A stretch of 64,000 bases of DNA from Saccharum officinarum (taxonomy: Eukaryota; Streptophyta; Magnoliopsida; Poales; Poaceae), in NCBI GenBank assembly GCA_020631735.1, contig CM036179.1, forward strand, positions 22,993,063 through 23,057,062, read 5' to 3'. A program made the translations under genes and the position numbers. The notes under the pieces were generated by a model. The model saw only the letters and a list, made by a program, of their open reading frames with translations. It did not search any database and was not told the DNA's origin. Positions 25,573 to 38,111 of the stretch are shown here, piece after piece (position 1 is the first letter of the stretch; each line of letters opens with the position of its first letter).

Positions 25573-28500
25573 TGTAACACCCTAGGTGTTTGTCACTCAC
25601 TAAGAAGTGGGTTTGAGCTCAAATATGATAGATTAAGTGGAGATGACGATGTCAAGGTCAACCTATGGAGAGGAGCCTAACTTAAAGTTGAATGTTGTAA
25701 CATTGCTTTACATATAGGCCCCTTTTCAAAATATATGCTTGGGTAGTGTTATTACAATATCTTCATGTGTCTCACCTTGGTACCTATCTATAGTGATCAC
25801 CAGAAAAGTTTTGTGGAGTTTGGAATCAAAAAGTCATATGAAATGATAAGTTATATGCTTGTTTGGATTATAACTGTGCCTTACATCCCAAGGGAACTAG
25901 TGCTTATGCAACATACAAGTGCAACATGTGCAACAAACATTTGCAACATGTGGAACAACCTAGGGAAGCATGGGTAGCATGTACCTTACAACAACACATG
26001 AAACAATTGAGATATGGCCTTGAAACAAGCACTACAATTATAGTGACTTCTAAGTTTCAGTGCATGTGAGGCATACTCTTTTGTGCAACCTATGCGTGGT
26101 GTGTATGTTTGGCCTCTACAACACCTTAACTACACTTAGGACACTTAATGGAACAAAATTCATGTTGATCATTTTGCCTAAATATGCTTCTAAGTGATGG
26201 TTGACCATGTATGGACCCTAGAACACTTTTGTTTGACCATTTCTAAAGTGTGACCTAGAAGCTTTTCCTGACTGTGCACCCTTTTACAAAGTTCTAGAGA
26301 ATTTTATAAGGAACAAACTTTGTTTAAGAGTCAAGTCATGAAAAGGTGTGGAAAGTGCTCAAAAAGGGCCCACAAGTTAGAATTTGGACTATTTCCAACA
26401 CTTAGCAATTTTAAAACCCCGATTTCAGTGTCTTCGACATTGGCATCTCACATTCTTTGAATTTGGTTGAGTAACTCAAGTTGACCCAAAAATGAAAGTT
26501 GGAGTAGACACTCTGGAGAAGAGCATGTAAAAGTATGGCATCAATTTGACTTAGTGTTGACCTTCAATTGTGGATGTTTGCTTGTCGCTGTCAAATCGCT
26601 GACACTACCAAGTTGGGTACTAATTATCTGCTAATCCAATAGCCTAATGGCCGAGCACCCTTAATCAAAGTTGTAGAGCTTTAGGAGAAGAGCAAACTTT
26701 GTTTTGGGCCCATGATCCAGTTCGGCCCGTAGCTAGCCCAAAATGGCGCCCCAATATGGCCTCACCGACGCCCGCCACGTGCTCGACAGATGTCCCCTAA
26801 GGGATGGACGTGGTGCCCATGCACAGATCACACCTCGCCATTGCTGACCTCACCTCCTCTCTCTGCGCCCGTGTCAATGGGGAGAGCCTGAGTGTGCCCT
26901 CATTCACTCTCCTCGCCCCTCTCTGCTCTCCCTAGTTCCTCTCCTCTCCTCCTCACAGGCCTAGCTCGAGCTTCAAACCTCGCCGCCATGGCCGCCGGCA
27001 CAGCATGGTCGCGCCCTACTCCTTTTCCTTCTCTCACCCGCCGGTCGCACCACCGCCTCCTCCTCGGTCTCCCCATGCCCAACTCCACACTCGTTGTCGT
27101 CCACCGCCACTACCGCGTTCGCCGCCATTGCCGTCGGGACGCCAGTGCTTGTGGGCTGGACACCTCAGGCCACCACGGGCCTGGCAAAGATCTCCTGTGG
27201 AAGCGCACAGCATCAGGCAAGCCGCGACGCCTCTTTTTTGTCGCCATCATCGCCGGAGCCGGCTTGCAGCCGAACGCCGACGTCACCGACCGCTGGTGCT
27301 CGTGGCCGGGCCACCACGGACTACCGCCAGCACACCAAGCCCCTCATCGGGTGCGTCGGAGTCACGACATGCTCCTTTGTCGTCGCTCGCCGCCGGCACC
27401 ACTCCTGCCGCCCAAACACCGGTAGCCTCCGGCCATCCTCTCCTCCATTCCAGGGAAGGAGAAGGGAAGGGCATGTGTCCCCTTTTCTCTTTGAATGACA
27501 TGTGGGCCCATCTAAGCAGCAGGACCCATGCGTCAGCGCCTCTGGAAATTGTTTGGGGTACACGTCCGGGTACTCCTAGCATATCTAGGGTTAAGTAGTT
27601 AATTGCGTTTTTGAATTTCAGATTTTATGTAAATCTTCTAAAATTCATATCTCATGCTAGGTAATTCCAAAAATAGCAAAAGTAGACTTTTTGGAAACCT
27701 TGAGAAAAGATCTATGCAGTGGAGTCATAATATATTATATGTTTGTAGATGTTTTCTGATGTCTTTATTTAAGCTTTAAAAATGCTCCAAAAATGCTTAT
27801 AAATTTGACCAGAGCCATATCTGGAGTTTTAGACATCCAAAAATAGTGATTCTTGTTCTGTTAATATTATAATAATATGTAATAACTAATAAAAATATTA
27901 AACCTATTGGGTGTTTACTATTTTCTTAAGGTTTTGATTGGACCTTGATAAATAAGGAAATCTACATTATATTGCTTGTCATTGTTATATCTTGAGTTGT
28001 GTTGCTCAAAATGATGTGAAATTTTTATGGTAGTCTTGCCATGCTATGAATGTATTGTGGTATAAATTTTATGGTCATTGCTTACTGTATGATCAAGTTA
28101 TTGATTTAACTTGCTTATGGCTTCATAAATAACTTGTAAATAATATATAATTGATAAAATGGAAAATGTTGTTTCATTAGCTTAGTATGATGTTTATATA
28201 TCATATTGATTCATGTTAAGGCCATGTGTTCAAAGAAAATATGAAGTTTTAGGTTTAACTTTCTCTCACATGATTTATTGCATTAGTCATTTGTCTTTTT
28301 CATAGAGGTTGATATACAGGTCCAAATGGCTTGAAATTTGGACAGTAGGCTTTTGGGATCATTGGTAGATCACTGTAGTTTTGGTAGAATTTATTGTGCA
28401 ATTTTGATGTGTGTTCATAATTCCACCTACTTATCTAAATTAATTAAGAAAATGCATTAAAAGAATTTATCTAGCATTTGACACCATGTTTTCTGGTGTT

Positions 28501-30869
28501 CATTAGTCGTGTATGAAATGTTGGTAAAGTTGGTTTTGCACAATTATATGTTTGCAACATATGTTAATAATTATTTCTTGCAATTATTAGTTTCTGGACA
28601 GTTCTAGGGGGCAATGTAAATTACCCCATGTTAATGATGTTTTCTGAGCATCTTGTCTATAGCAAAGTTGTATATAATTCATGTATCTAGCTTGTGTTAA
28701 AATTTGGTGTCATTTGACTAAGTAGTTTTTGAGTTATAGATATTTGAAGTTAGGTCCTAGATTTGGTTGCTCTCTGTTTGGAGCAGACCAGATTCTGTAG
28801 TTTCCTCTTTTTGACCCATTAAACTTGAGAATCAGGCTTAGGTGATTATAAATGAATTGTAGAGAATTTCATAATCTTTCCAGAATATCTTCTTGCAGGT
28901 CATTTGGAGTTGTAGATCTCCAGTTATGATTAAATTACTTAGCTATTGTTCTGATACCCAGAATGTGGCAAATTCTAGTCTAGTGCTTTGATTAACTTTA
29001 CCATGCTAGTGGGTTAAAGTGTGAATTATATCCTTGATGGTACTTGGTTTAGTACCCTGTGATATTGTGAGACTTGTGTCTTGATTGATGTGCTTGCAAT
29101 CTTCTATGTTATGCCTTAATGAGGATTAAGTTAATTAGCTCTAGGTGTTTATGAGAACTTTGGTATGCTTGTTTGATTACTTTATTGTTACCCTTCTGTG
29201 TATTCATACATATGCATTGTTGCACCTCATTTAGGTACGCTAGCTGAAACACATGAATGACCTGATGTGGAGCTAACCAGAAGATGGTGTGGTGGATCCA
29301 TCCCGAAGTTAGAAGGACCGGACAAGTGATAGATTGGAGGATGCTCGCCAAGCGGGTTTTATCTGACATACTCTAACTTGAGTCGGATCCCAGGCAAGCC
29401 CTGGAGCATTATAAGCCTCCTACCTTTCAAAGCAATTAATTCTATATATGTTATAAGTATTGTTGCATTAAGTGGTAGGAGTTGGTTGGAAACCCTTACT
29501 GTATTATATCATTCCTTGTCTAGATATATGAATCATTGAATCTTACATAGACTAGGATCGAGTAGATGCTTAGCCCTGCTTTAAGCAGTAGAAGTCAGGT
29601 GATTTCCAGTCACCTGCGAGATGTAGGGATATTCATATATGGCACGGTTGGCTATATTTGCTATCGTGGAAATGAACTAGGTGTTAATAAAATGAAATGA
29701 GACCGGGCGGAATGACGATAGTGAAGCAACAAGGCATGGAGGTCTTGGGTACGGATCTATCCCCGTCTGAGTCGTTTAAGGACCGATTCGTTGTACGTCC
29801 TTGAGTCATGTTGAACGCAGTCTAACACTTAGTTGGTCGGATAAGTCGTTCCGACCGTGAATCCGAGTAATACAATTCAGGCCAGGAATCGATTGGTAGG
29901 TCGCATCTTGGAGGAGAGTAAAGGTTGTGCTTGGGGACATTGGCGTGAGACCAAGGGGGGTTAGAGTCCCTAGCACCTGGCAGAGTGTCACCCTTGGGGA
30001 TGCGGCATCAATCGAACCCGTGGCTCCTGAACTGTACCAAAGGTGACCTGAGCAGCCCTCGCCAGGCGTGACTCGGTGAGTGTTAGAAATACCCCTCCAG
30101 CTGGATAGGAATTCGATTCGAATCGCCGTCAACGGATGGTTAATTGGATGACGATGGAAATGTTGCCTCAATTTATATCTTCTATGGTTAATATTGTTTG
30201 CTCCTAATCAAGTGAGTGCTCTAGTACAGGTGCTAATATAGATGACAGGTTAATGATGATTAACTTGATGCTTAAGCATTAATTATTACTTATCTGTATT
30301 AAGCTTTTATGCAAAATGTTGTCAAGTCAGCCCACTTTATATCAACCTTGCATGATCCTTGGTGTCACCTTATTTCTGGTTTTTGACGGGTAAGTCTAGC
30401 TGAGTATTTTGTCGTACTCAGGGTTTTATCCCCACTTGTTGCAAGTTGTGATGTATCATGGCGGCTGCAAGAGTTGGTTGGCTCCTGCCTTAGTGGCAGA
30501 GTGTGATCATGGGCATGATCCTTCTTATTTACCTTATCTCTAATCTTTTGTTGGAAGTCGACCGGGGTACTGGCATGTATTTAAAATAAGATTAATGTTA
30601 GTTTCAAATTACTTTGCTTCCGCTACTTTTCAATGTAAGTTGTAATAACTATGTTGAACTCTGATGTAAATTGATTTACTTGTGAAATGGTTGTAACATG
30701 TGACTTGTTATGTTGAATCACTACGATCTTGGCTTGTATGTTGGTTGGTTTGAAATCCCTCGTGATTTCATTGGACTGCCGGAGTTATATGGGCTCAAGT
30801 GCGAGAATTTGATCACTTCGGTGATTGTTTTTGTACTTGTGCTCTTATAATTTGGACGGTTCTGTTACA
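25573..30869 (+). mobile_element. Right LTR of the gypsy-type element (copy B)
   Basis: It begins TGTAACACCC and ends TGTTACA, so the canonical CA end is intact here. It is 5297 bp long and matches 9240-14538 apart from scattered substitutions and indels. CTAGG follows the end in both copies. Confidence 0.8.
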
Positions 30870-32822
30870 CTAGGCACTTGATCATCATAAGCCTGGTCAC
30901 TTCTGGTCATCATCTAGCCCTTGATCCAAGCTCCACATTCACTTGCACTAGCCACATTTCAATGCTACACACATGTGCTTAATAATGTGGTTAGTACTTG
31001 AGGTTTGCCACTAATCACCAACACCAAACATAGGACTTTTACCTGAGACCTTTACAGCTTTGGCGGGCCAAGGTCACTGGGCCTCGACCAATTGGGCTGC
31101 CCGAGAGGCTAACTACTCGGTGTCTTGAGATACTCGGGGTATCATAACCCCGATAACCCTTTTTGTGAATTACACAGGTACAGACACACTTAGCCCTATG
31201 AATACATGTACGCAAACTCTACCCCTATGAGCACCTCTGAAAGACTATGCCGGCACATCTCAAGATTGCCGAAGTCACCATAGGCGTCTCGTTGTCGACG
31301 GGAACGTCGCCTATCACTAAAAGCACAACGCCGTTAAATCATAGAATAAATCTAGGAAAATACGAGCGCTCATGCCAAGTTAAGGACTTGAACTTGGATG
31401 GACAGGTTTTACCATAAGGAACCTAACCAACTACGCTAGGGTCAGTTCTCTGTAGAGCAATCTACCTTGCTAGATGGAACCCTTCTGCCAAGTCCCATAA
31501 ATATGCTAGAACACTAGTTACACTTTTCGCCCATGAAATCACTTATAACATATGAATTGTGTTCCATCAAACAGTCTAATACTCACCACTGAGCCCAAAA
31601 ACCTTCCGCAGAAACTTACAAAAAATTTAGACAATTCGTCCTTACGTGAAGGACAATCCGATGATCACAACACTTTTCAGTTCAGCCAAGTCCAGGGATT
31701 TTTGGATGGTTTGTGCTACCACTTTGGACGATCTGATAAATCCCTTTTTCAAACCCCGAGAGCACCATAAACTTTCATGAGTTACCGAATAGTCTGATAT
31801 CAAACATCATGGTCCGATCAACTCAACATTTAGGTTTTTAGAATAGCCTAAACTTTTTGGACCATTCCCACTGATGAGGACATCGCCGAGATGGAGTCGA
31901 GAACGACTCCAATTCAAGAAGGGGAGGATGATGAGGACATCGCCACACTGGACACACCGACGTTATGGTCTTTCCCAAGTTGCAATTCGTCCCCAACTCA
32001 GCTGCCACGTCACCCTCGGATTCAGCAGACACGTCGTCACTGTTTTTGTCATAACTCTCTCATACGACATCAAAACGGGGTGTTCTTGGATGCGTTGGAA
32101 AGGGGACGACGACGCCGTCGTTTTGAATCTGGTCCCAGCTCCAGAAGATCCGTAGATCATTCTGTGTGACCACGTCAAGGTGCTGCGTCACCTATTTGGA
32201 CCAACTTGGCCATGTATTGTGTCGAGCCTTAAGCCCAAGTTGTGGGCGCCAACCCTTGGTCGTTCACAACCCTAGGTCGAGTCTTAGACTATAAATACAG
32301 CCGCCGCCGCTGTTAGACAATTGGGTTTTGTTTAGAGTTTAGTTTTCCATCGAGAAACTGAATCGTTCATTTTAACTGTGGTGACAAATCCTTTTACAGT
32401 GATCCAGGGCCCCGTTCTTGATCTCCTCCACTGTGTCGATTAGTCCTTTGGAACCGAGTTCTTGAACCCTTTATTGATATTCGCATCATTCTTATTTGTA
32501 ATTTCAGATTGCGTGTTTTTACCTTCTTGCTTGTGCTCTTCGATTCGCTTGCAGGAAAAGCCTTCTTGGCGAGGTCAATCAAGTTGTGCTTGGTTGATAA
32601 CCAACGGAGCAGTGGTGTAACGGTTGCAGGGTTCGAATCGTGTCTGATTTGAAGCCTGATCGCCAACGTCGAGATCTCCATAAATCGAACTTACCGGTTA
32701 CCTCTCGGAAGATCGGGCCAGTATTCATCACCCACTCTGTAGCCTCATAGTTCGAGGACTATCGGACGGTCCAATATTACCTCTACAGCACTAGTTTGTT
32801 TACACTTTAATACATACTAGGA
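30870..32822 (+). mobile_element. LTR-derived debris (copy B)
   Basis: This matches 14539-16492: a reversed SIRE-like LTR fragment first, then a TATA-containing LTR-like segment (TATAAATA near 32290). Small differences between the copies shift the chance frames (for example around 31870-32170), which argues against coding function. Confidence 0.4.
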
Positions 32823-33974
32823 AGGTAGGCGCGCTCCGCCGCGCCCGCCTCCCCTTTGCATTGGCGTAGAAAGATGATAAGCTAACTTCTTAGAAAGAGC
32901 ACTTTCTAACCGGGTATAATTGCTTGTTCAGGTCTCATTGTATATATAATGGGACATTGATCATCGATTGTTTCCATAGTTCTACCGGTACCCCTTTCAC
33001 ATACTACTGAACTGTATGTCTTATTATATCATATAAAAAGATACACAGTGAAGACTTAAAAACACTGGCACAATTGTTCTTATTTTTCCACAACAGATTC
33101 AAAATTCATGACATTTCTTGAATATTTTATGAATGGAATGAACATTTTCTGCATCGCCCCTTCAGTGGGCTTGCCCAGACCTACAACTATCTCCTGTGTA
33201 CTGTGTATAGCCTTTAAATTGTAAGAATAGCAGTCTAGCAGGACACCTTTAGTAGTAGGTCTACCCAAAAAATTGCTTTGGCCAAGGCACCTGTGACAGA
33301 ACACTAAACATCAGTACAGAAGTACCTATGACGTCATCCTTTACTTCATGGAATATAATCCAAAATTACTAATATAACATGAACCAAGGAAGAAGACACG
33401 AACTGCATCTGTAGGAGGCAAGAGATTAGGGACTGAAGTTTGAGGGGTCAGGCCTGGAGGAGTCGTCAGTCCTTTTGCCCGAGTGGGAGGTCCGGTCCCT
33501 GAACCACCATAGACATGGGAAGAGACCAATTACCTTAAAACTAATGGAGTCAATCAAGATCAGAGAACAGAAAGAAAAATAAATATATTAATAAGTATGG
33601 CGTAATGTACCTTTGGAAGATTTTGATACATGGAGGGATGTTCCAAATCCAATTTTGTAAACATTGCATATGGATAGGATACAACATAAAGAGTAAACGT
33701 AAAAACTGGAGCAAACCTATTATTAGCTCCAAATGAGACTTATGAATTAAAACCAAAATGCATGTGGCATTGTAACTGTATGGAATAGAAGTGCTAACAG
33801 TTAAGGTCACTGGAAAAAAAACTCAAATGTTACACGGTACATATAGAATTAGCATAAGAATTCTTTATTCTGGAATGTAACAATCTAGGGCTGGTGCATA
33901 GTGCTCTCAGTATGGTGGCTATCGTCAGGGGTAGAAACAAATCCAGAAACTGTGAAGCCATACTGAGACAACGT

Positions 33975-34496
33975 CAAAGTTCAGCTAGGCGTTGGACGGA
34001 ATCTAGGCGCTGACCCTCAGCCTAGCGCCTAGGCAGGATTAATCGCGCCTAGGCGTTCCTAGGCGTTTTTCTAGGCATTTTCCAATACATACTTAAATTT
34101 ATTAATACATACTTAAGTACTTAAAAGAAAAGAAAAAATAGAAGACCAATGGTCATGGAACAGGGAGAAAAGAGAAGAAAGGCCCATAAAAACAGCCCAA
34201 CCCACCGTTAAAAACGGCCCAGCGCACCTTATCCACACCTCGCAGCTCCTCCTCCCCCAGCGACGACCTCCGCCAGGCGCTCCTCCACCACCACCACCGC
34301 CCGCGCAAGCCCGCGCGAGCGCCCGCCACCGCTCGCAGCTCCTCCTCCCCCACTGACGACCTCCGCCAGGCGCTCCACCACCACCGCCGCCGCCGACGAG
34401 CCGCCGCCGCCTAGGGTCCGCCTACCCCCATAGGCGAGGCGGACACCCTCCGACTAGAGCCTAGTCGCGCCTAGGCGAGCGCCTAGCGGAACTATG
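33975..34496 (+). mobile_element. hAT-type non-autonomous element (copy B)
   Basis: The same element as at 17643-18163, with the same GACAACGT target duplication (33967-33974 and 34497-34504) and the same terminal repeats. It differs from copy A by small indels in the GC-rich middle. Confidence 0.85.
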
Positions 34497-35801
34497 GACA
34501 ACGTTACATCGTCTTAACTTGTTACTTAGAAAAGCGTCGAAACACAGCAGGTCATTGTCATCAATAATTTCAGGATCCTGATTCTGAAGCAGTCAAATAA
34601 GTGTATACCTCGTAGCCAAAAGACTAACGCATTGAACAAATAAATGGCACACTGAGTTTCATGCCACCGTAAATGCACATCTTTCATAAATATATAGCAT
34701 AAAAGCATGTAACCATTCTCTTTTGGTAAGCTTTTCGGAAACATGGAAGTATCGATATAACAATTTGTTGGACATTGATATGAGTAATACAGGTACAGCA
34801 GCCCTTTTTTTCCTTTAGGCACAAATTCAGTAAAATAGCCTAGAGGTAAACAGAGCATTTGTTATATCGATGGGCGTAACTGCACTTGATTGTACCTTAA
34901 AATAAGATAGCGCTATGAATAACGAAAGACAAAGTAGACATTCTGCTGGCACTAAATAAATAAGAAAATTTTAACTGACTGAAATTTTCAGCTGTGCATA
35001 TAGTAGCAAAATGCATAAAAGTATGGGTAACAAAGAGAAATATTACAGAGGAACACACTAACATCCCTGTTTAGTTAAAAAAAGGCTAAATATATCCACA
35101 TGGAAACCAGGGAAAGAAGGATATGTGCATCATGGGTGCTGCTCCATCCTGCATAGAAGGCCTATATTCTTAGAAATCTCAAAGGCAGCAGGCAGGGAGC
35201 CAGGGAAATTAGAAGAATCAACTCAATCTATGTTTCTGTATTAGAATTTCTCATCAGACGCCTCAAAGACCTATCCGAAAAGAACAATAGTTAAGCAAAA
35301 CCACAGAGAAGAAAATAATATCTGATGAGATGAAAAGAAGAAAAGAAAGACTCTCTACAGAGAACAACTTCTTGTATCTTTGAGGTGCTTGTTACCAATG
35401 TAAGCTATGCCGCGAACAAACATTGGACCCTCACACACTAAGAATAATACCCGGTATATAATCATCGCTGCCCACTTTATAACAAAGCATATCAAACCCC
35501 CACTGGTTTACATGCTGTACAGAACTGTTATGAAATAACCAAAAAAAAAAAGGGTAACCGATATAAAACATGCTGCTGAAACCGATATCGAGTTGGTATG
35601 ACTAATTAAACATGCTTTAGCACTTCACTATATGGGCCTGTTCTTTAAAACATGGTTACGAGGGACCACACATGTTATGAAGTTGGAGAAATCATTTTTT
35701 TTCATACAGTGGGCCCATTGTCTCTACGGCAATACAACATATTGCCCTCTAAATCAAATGTTTTCTCAAGCGATGACTTGGGATAATTCTTCTAACACTT
35801 A

Positions 35802-36043
35802 GGCCCTGTTTAGTTCCCAGAAAATTTTGCAAAATTTTTCAGATTCCCCGTCGCATCGAATCTTTGGACACATGCATGAAGCATTAAATATAGATAAAAA
35901 TAAAACTAATTACACATTTTAGACGAAATGGACGAGACGAATCTTTTAAGCCTAATTAGACCATGATTGGACAGTATTTGCCAAATAACAACGAAACGCG
36001 CTACAGTGCCATTTTGCCAAATTTTTCGGATCTAAACCGGCCC
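35802..36043 (+). mobile_element. Tourist-like MITE (copy B)
   Basis: Counterpart of 19467-19708, with TTA on both sides and GGCCCTGTTTAG / CTAAACCGGCCC ends. Confidence 0.85.
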
Positions 36044-36905
36044 TTACCATTCTTCATATAGGGACTACGCATACGTGACAGACAACAGGGCCATCATGTA
36101 TCATAATTGCTGCCCCAAAAAAATTAAGTGAATTAATCTCAGGATGTATAGCTGCGCAGAATAAAGGTTAGTATGCACATATGTAATAGAAAAAACAAAA
36201 ATAAAAAAGACAATGAAAATAGATAGACTGACATGCACAACCGCACTACAACAAAAATCGATAACACACCCTGCGTTGATATCAGCGGCAAGGCATCAGA
36301 GAGCAGTGAGCGAACAAAATCGACTTGGTGTCCAGGATACCAAATCGGTACTATTATATTATCTTTATATAAGAAGCAGCCTGAAAAAAGCAACAACCAT
36401 CTCCATTGAGGCTCAACAACACAATGCTCACACTGCAGAATAGGAGGGCATTAGCTGGTTAACAAAGAGCGATAGAATGATAATTTGTGTACACATACAC
36501 ATATCAAAGAAGTATTGCAATCCTATTTTTCTCATGTAACCCTATTTTAAGTAAAGCGCCATAGACTGAACCAAAAGACCACAAATTGAACCACGAGAAG
36601 AAAAAAAAAAGGAACAGTAAGATAGCAGATGTAGTGAAGCACAAAAGGTCTGAACATGATAGTTGATAAAGACATGATTTTGCTGCCTAGGGCCTACCTT
36701 CTGTTGTGCCCGCAACAGATCATCTGATTCCAGCACGAGCTGTTCTAGCTCCACCCACCATGCAGAGACCGTCTGTCTCCAAGCTCACCCCCCATGGAGG
36801 AGTGTGTCTGCCTAATGCAGTAGATAATCGAATGATTGAAACGCTATTTGATTACAATAAAACTACAAATAGGATGTCATATTGGCGTATACATGAAAAG
36901 AACAA

Positions 36906-37520
36906 ATGTAGGGCCACCAGTGGCACGAACACAGCACATCCTCTGCTCCCACCAGTTTGACACCACGATCTGCAGGAACCGTAGCAGAAGAACTAATCAT
37001 TTTGGGCAAATTTGAGAGAGTCAGTCAATGAGCTGCAGTTGCGAAGGGTTGTGGCCCCTGGGAAGAAGACCTAGCGGTCTTTGTCCGGGCAGCAGATCGA
37101 GATCGGGCTTGATTGGTCAAGAAGACAATAGGTAGGGTTTGAACTCGCGGTGGCGACTTACACGAGGACGACGGGAAGGTAGACATGGGGGACCCCAAGC
37201 CTGGCGACGTAGATGAGGATGGGCCGCCTCTTGGTGGTGCTTCCATCCCGGGCCCGCCCGCGCCCCAAGCTTCGTCGTCATCGCCGCCTGCCTGTCCTGG
37301 TTCTGCGCGCAGCCGCCGGCAAGGCTGCCTGCTGCCGACGAAGAGAAGAGGTGAGGAAGTGGTCCAAGTGCGCAGCCTCCGTGAAGGAAGGACGCCACAC
37401 TCGCGTCGGCCGCCACTGGGGGAGAGGGAGCGCCGCAGCTGGGGGAGAGGAAGAGGGAGAGGAAGAAGAAGCACAGACGGAGGCGGCGAGGCCTGATGCC
37501 GTGTGAGGTGTTCTTTTTTT
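36906..37520 (-). other. GC-rich gene-like 5' segment, product not recognised
   Basis: This is the first sequence beyond the duplicated block. On the minus strand an open frame of 149 codons (37025-37474) overlaps others of about 98 codons in the remaining frames, and a GTAAGT donor-like site lies near 37160. GC content and position suggest the first exon or CpG-rich start of the minus-strand locus at 32823-36905. Because all three minus frames stay open through much of the GC-rich part, frame choice is not decidable by eye. It could equally be an untranslated leader or promoter. Confidence 0.3.
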
Positions 37521-38106
37521 TACTTTGACGGAGGAGGCGAGGCGCAGGAAGCCCAACGAATTAGGAGAGGGCAAATCAAGGAGCGGACACGCACGAACCT
37601 ACGTGGCCACACCAGATTGGAAAACAGTAGCTAAACAGTAATCAAAACGTTCTCAGCGCGCGGAACCTACGTGCTATATGGAGTTTCATATTCATATATG
37701 TCCATATACATAGAGTAACCTATTCATGCCCAGGGGCGGAGGGCAGTGGATGCCAAACTGGCCTCCGCCCCCTTGTTGACAAAAGTTTAATGGCCCATAG
37801 ACCAATAGCTGCTGAATTGTATATATCTACGATATGTTACGCTAATTTGATGTTGAAATAAACAATTCGGCCGCCTCTTGCTGTTGAGCCACGCTCCGGC
37901 GCTGTTCATGCTTAATCATACTCATGTCAAAGCATATGCCATATCAAGCATGAGAGGAAGTGATTAAGGAGGAGACCCTAGAAGTCGATGTAGCACCCGA
38001 ACCTGAGAGTGTAGCATCAATCCCTGAGACTAAGGCAAGCTCCTAAGCATGTTCTCCCTTTAGTTAATTGCATTAAATTGACTATGTTAATTATTGCACT
38101 TATGTT
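37521..38106. other. Intergenic and retrotransposon-flank sequence
   Basis: No gene is visible. A perfect 10-bp inverted repeat GGGGCGGAGG / CCTCCGCCCC lies at about 37733-37772. From about 37989 the sequence (TGTAGCACCCGAACC...) resembles the start of a gypsy-type LTR. It would then continue after the nested element at 50742. Confidence 0.35.
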
Positions 38107-38111
38107 ACAAT

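Larger units (their letters stand above)
20671..36905 (+). repeat. Second copy of the 16.2 kb duplicated segment
   Basis: This aligns collinearly with 4342-20570 from its first base after the gap to the base matching the last one before the gap. Differences are a few substitutions and small indels, with clusters of indels close to the left edge (20671-20900). The boundaries coincide with the N run on both sides, which is the pattern of overlapping contig ends. I treat it as a probable assembly duplication. Features inside it are listed again below for completeness. Confidence 0.95.
32823..36905 (-). other. Low-copy DNA with gene-like minus-strand segments (copy B)
   Basis: This is the second copy of 16493-20570. 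The exon-like stretch near 36698-36815 lacks two bases compared with copy A, at 36731-36736, so the frame giving GGARTARLLESDD is broken. Conversely, the stretch near 36260-36335 gains a base and reads PGHQVDFVRSLLSDALPL. A proline-rich stretch is open at 33341-33529 (SGTGPPTRAKGLTTPPGL). These differences mean that at least one copy carries base errors or a broken allele. The product is not recognised. Confidence 0.3.
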
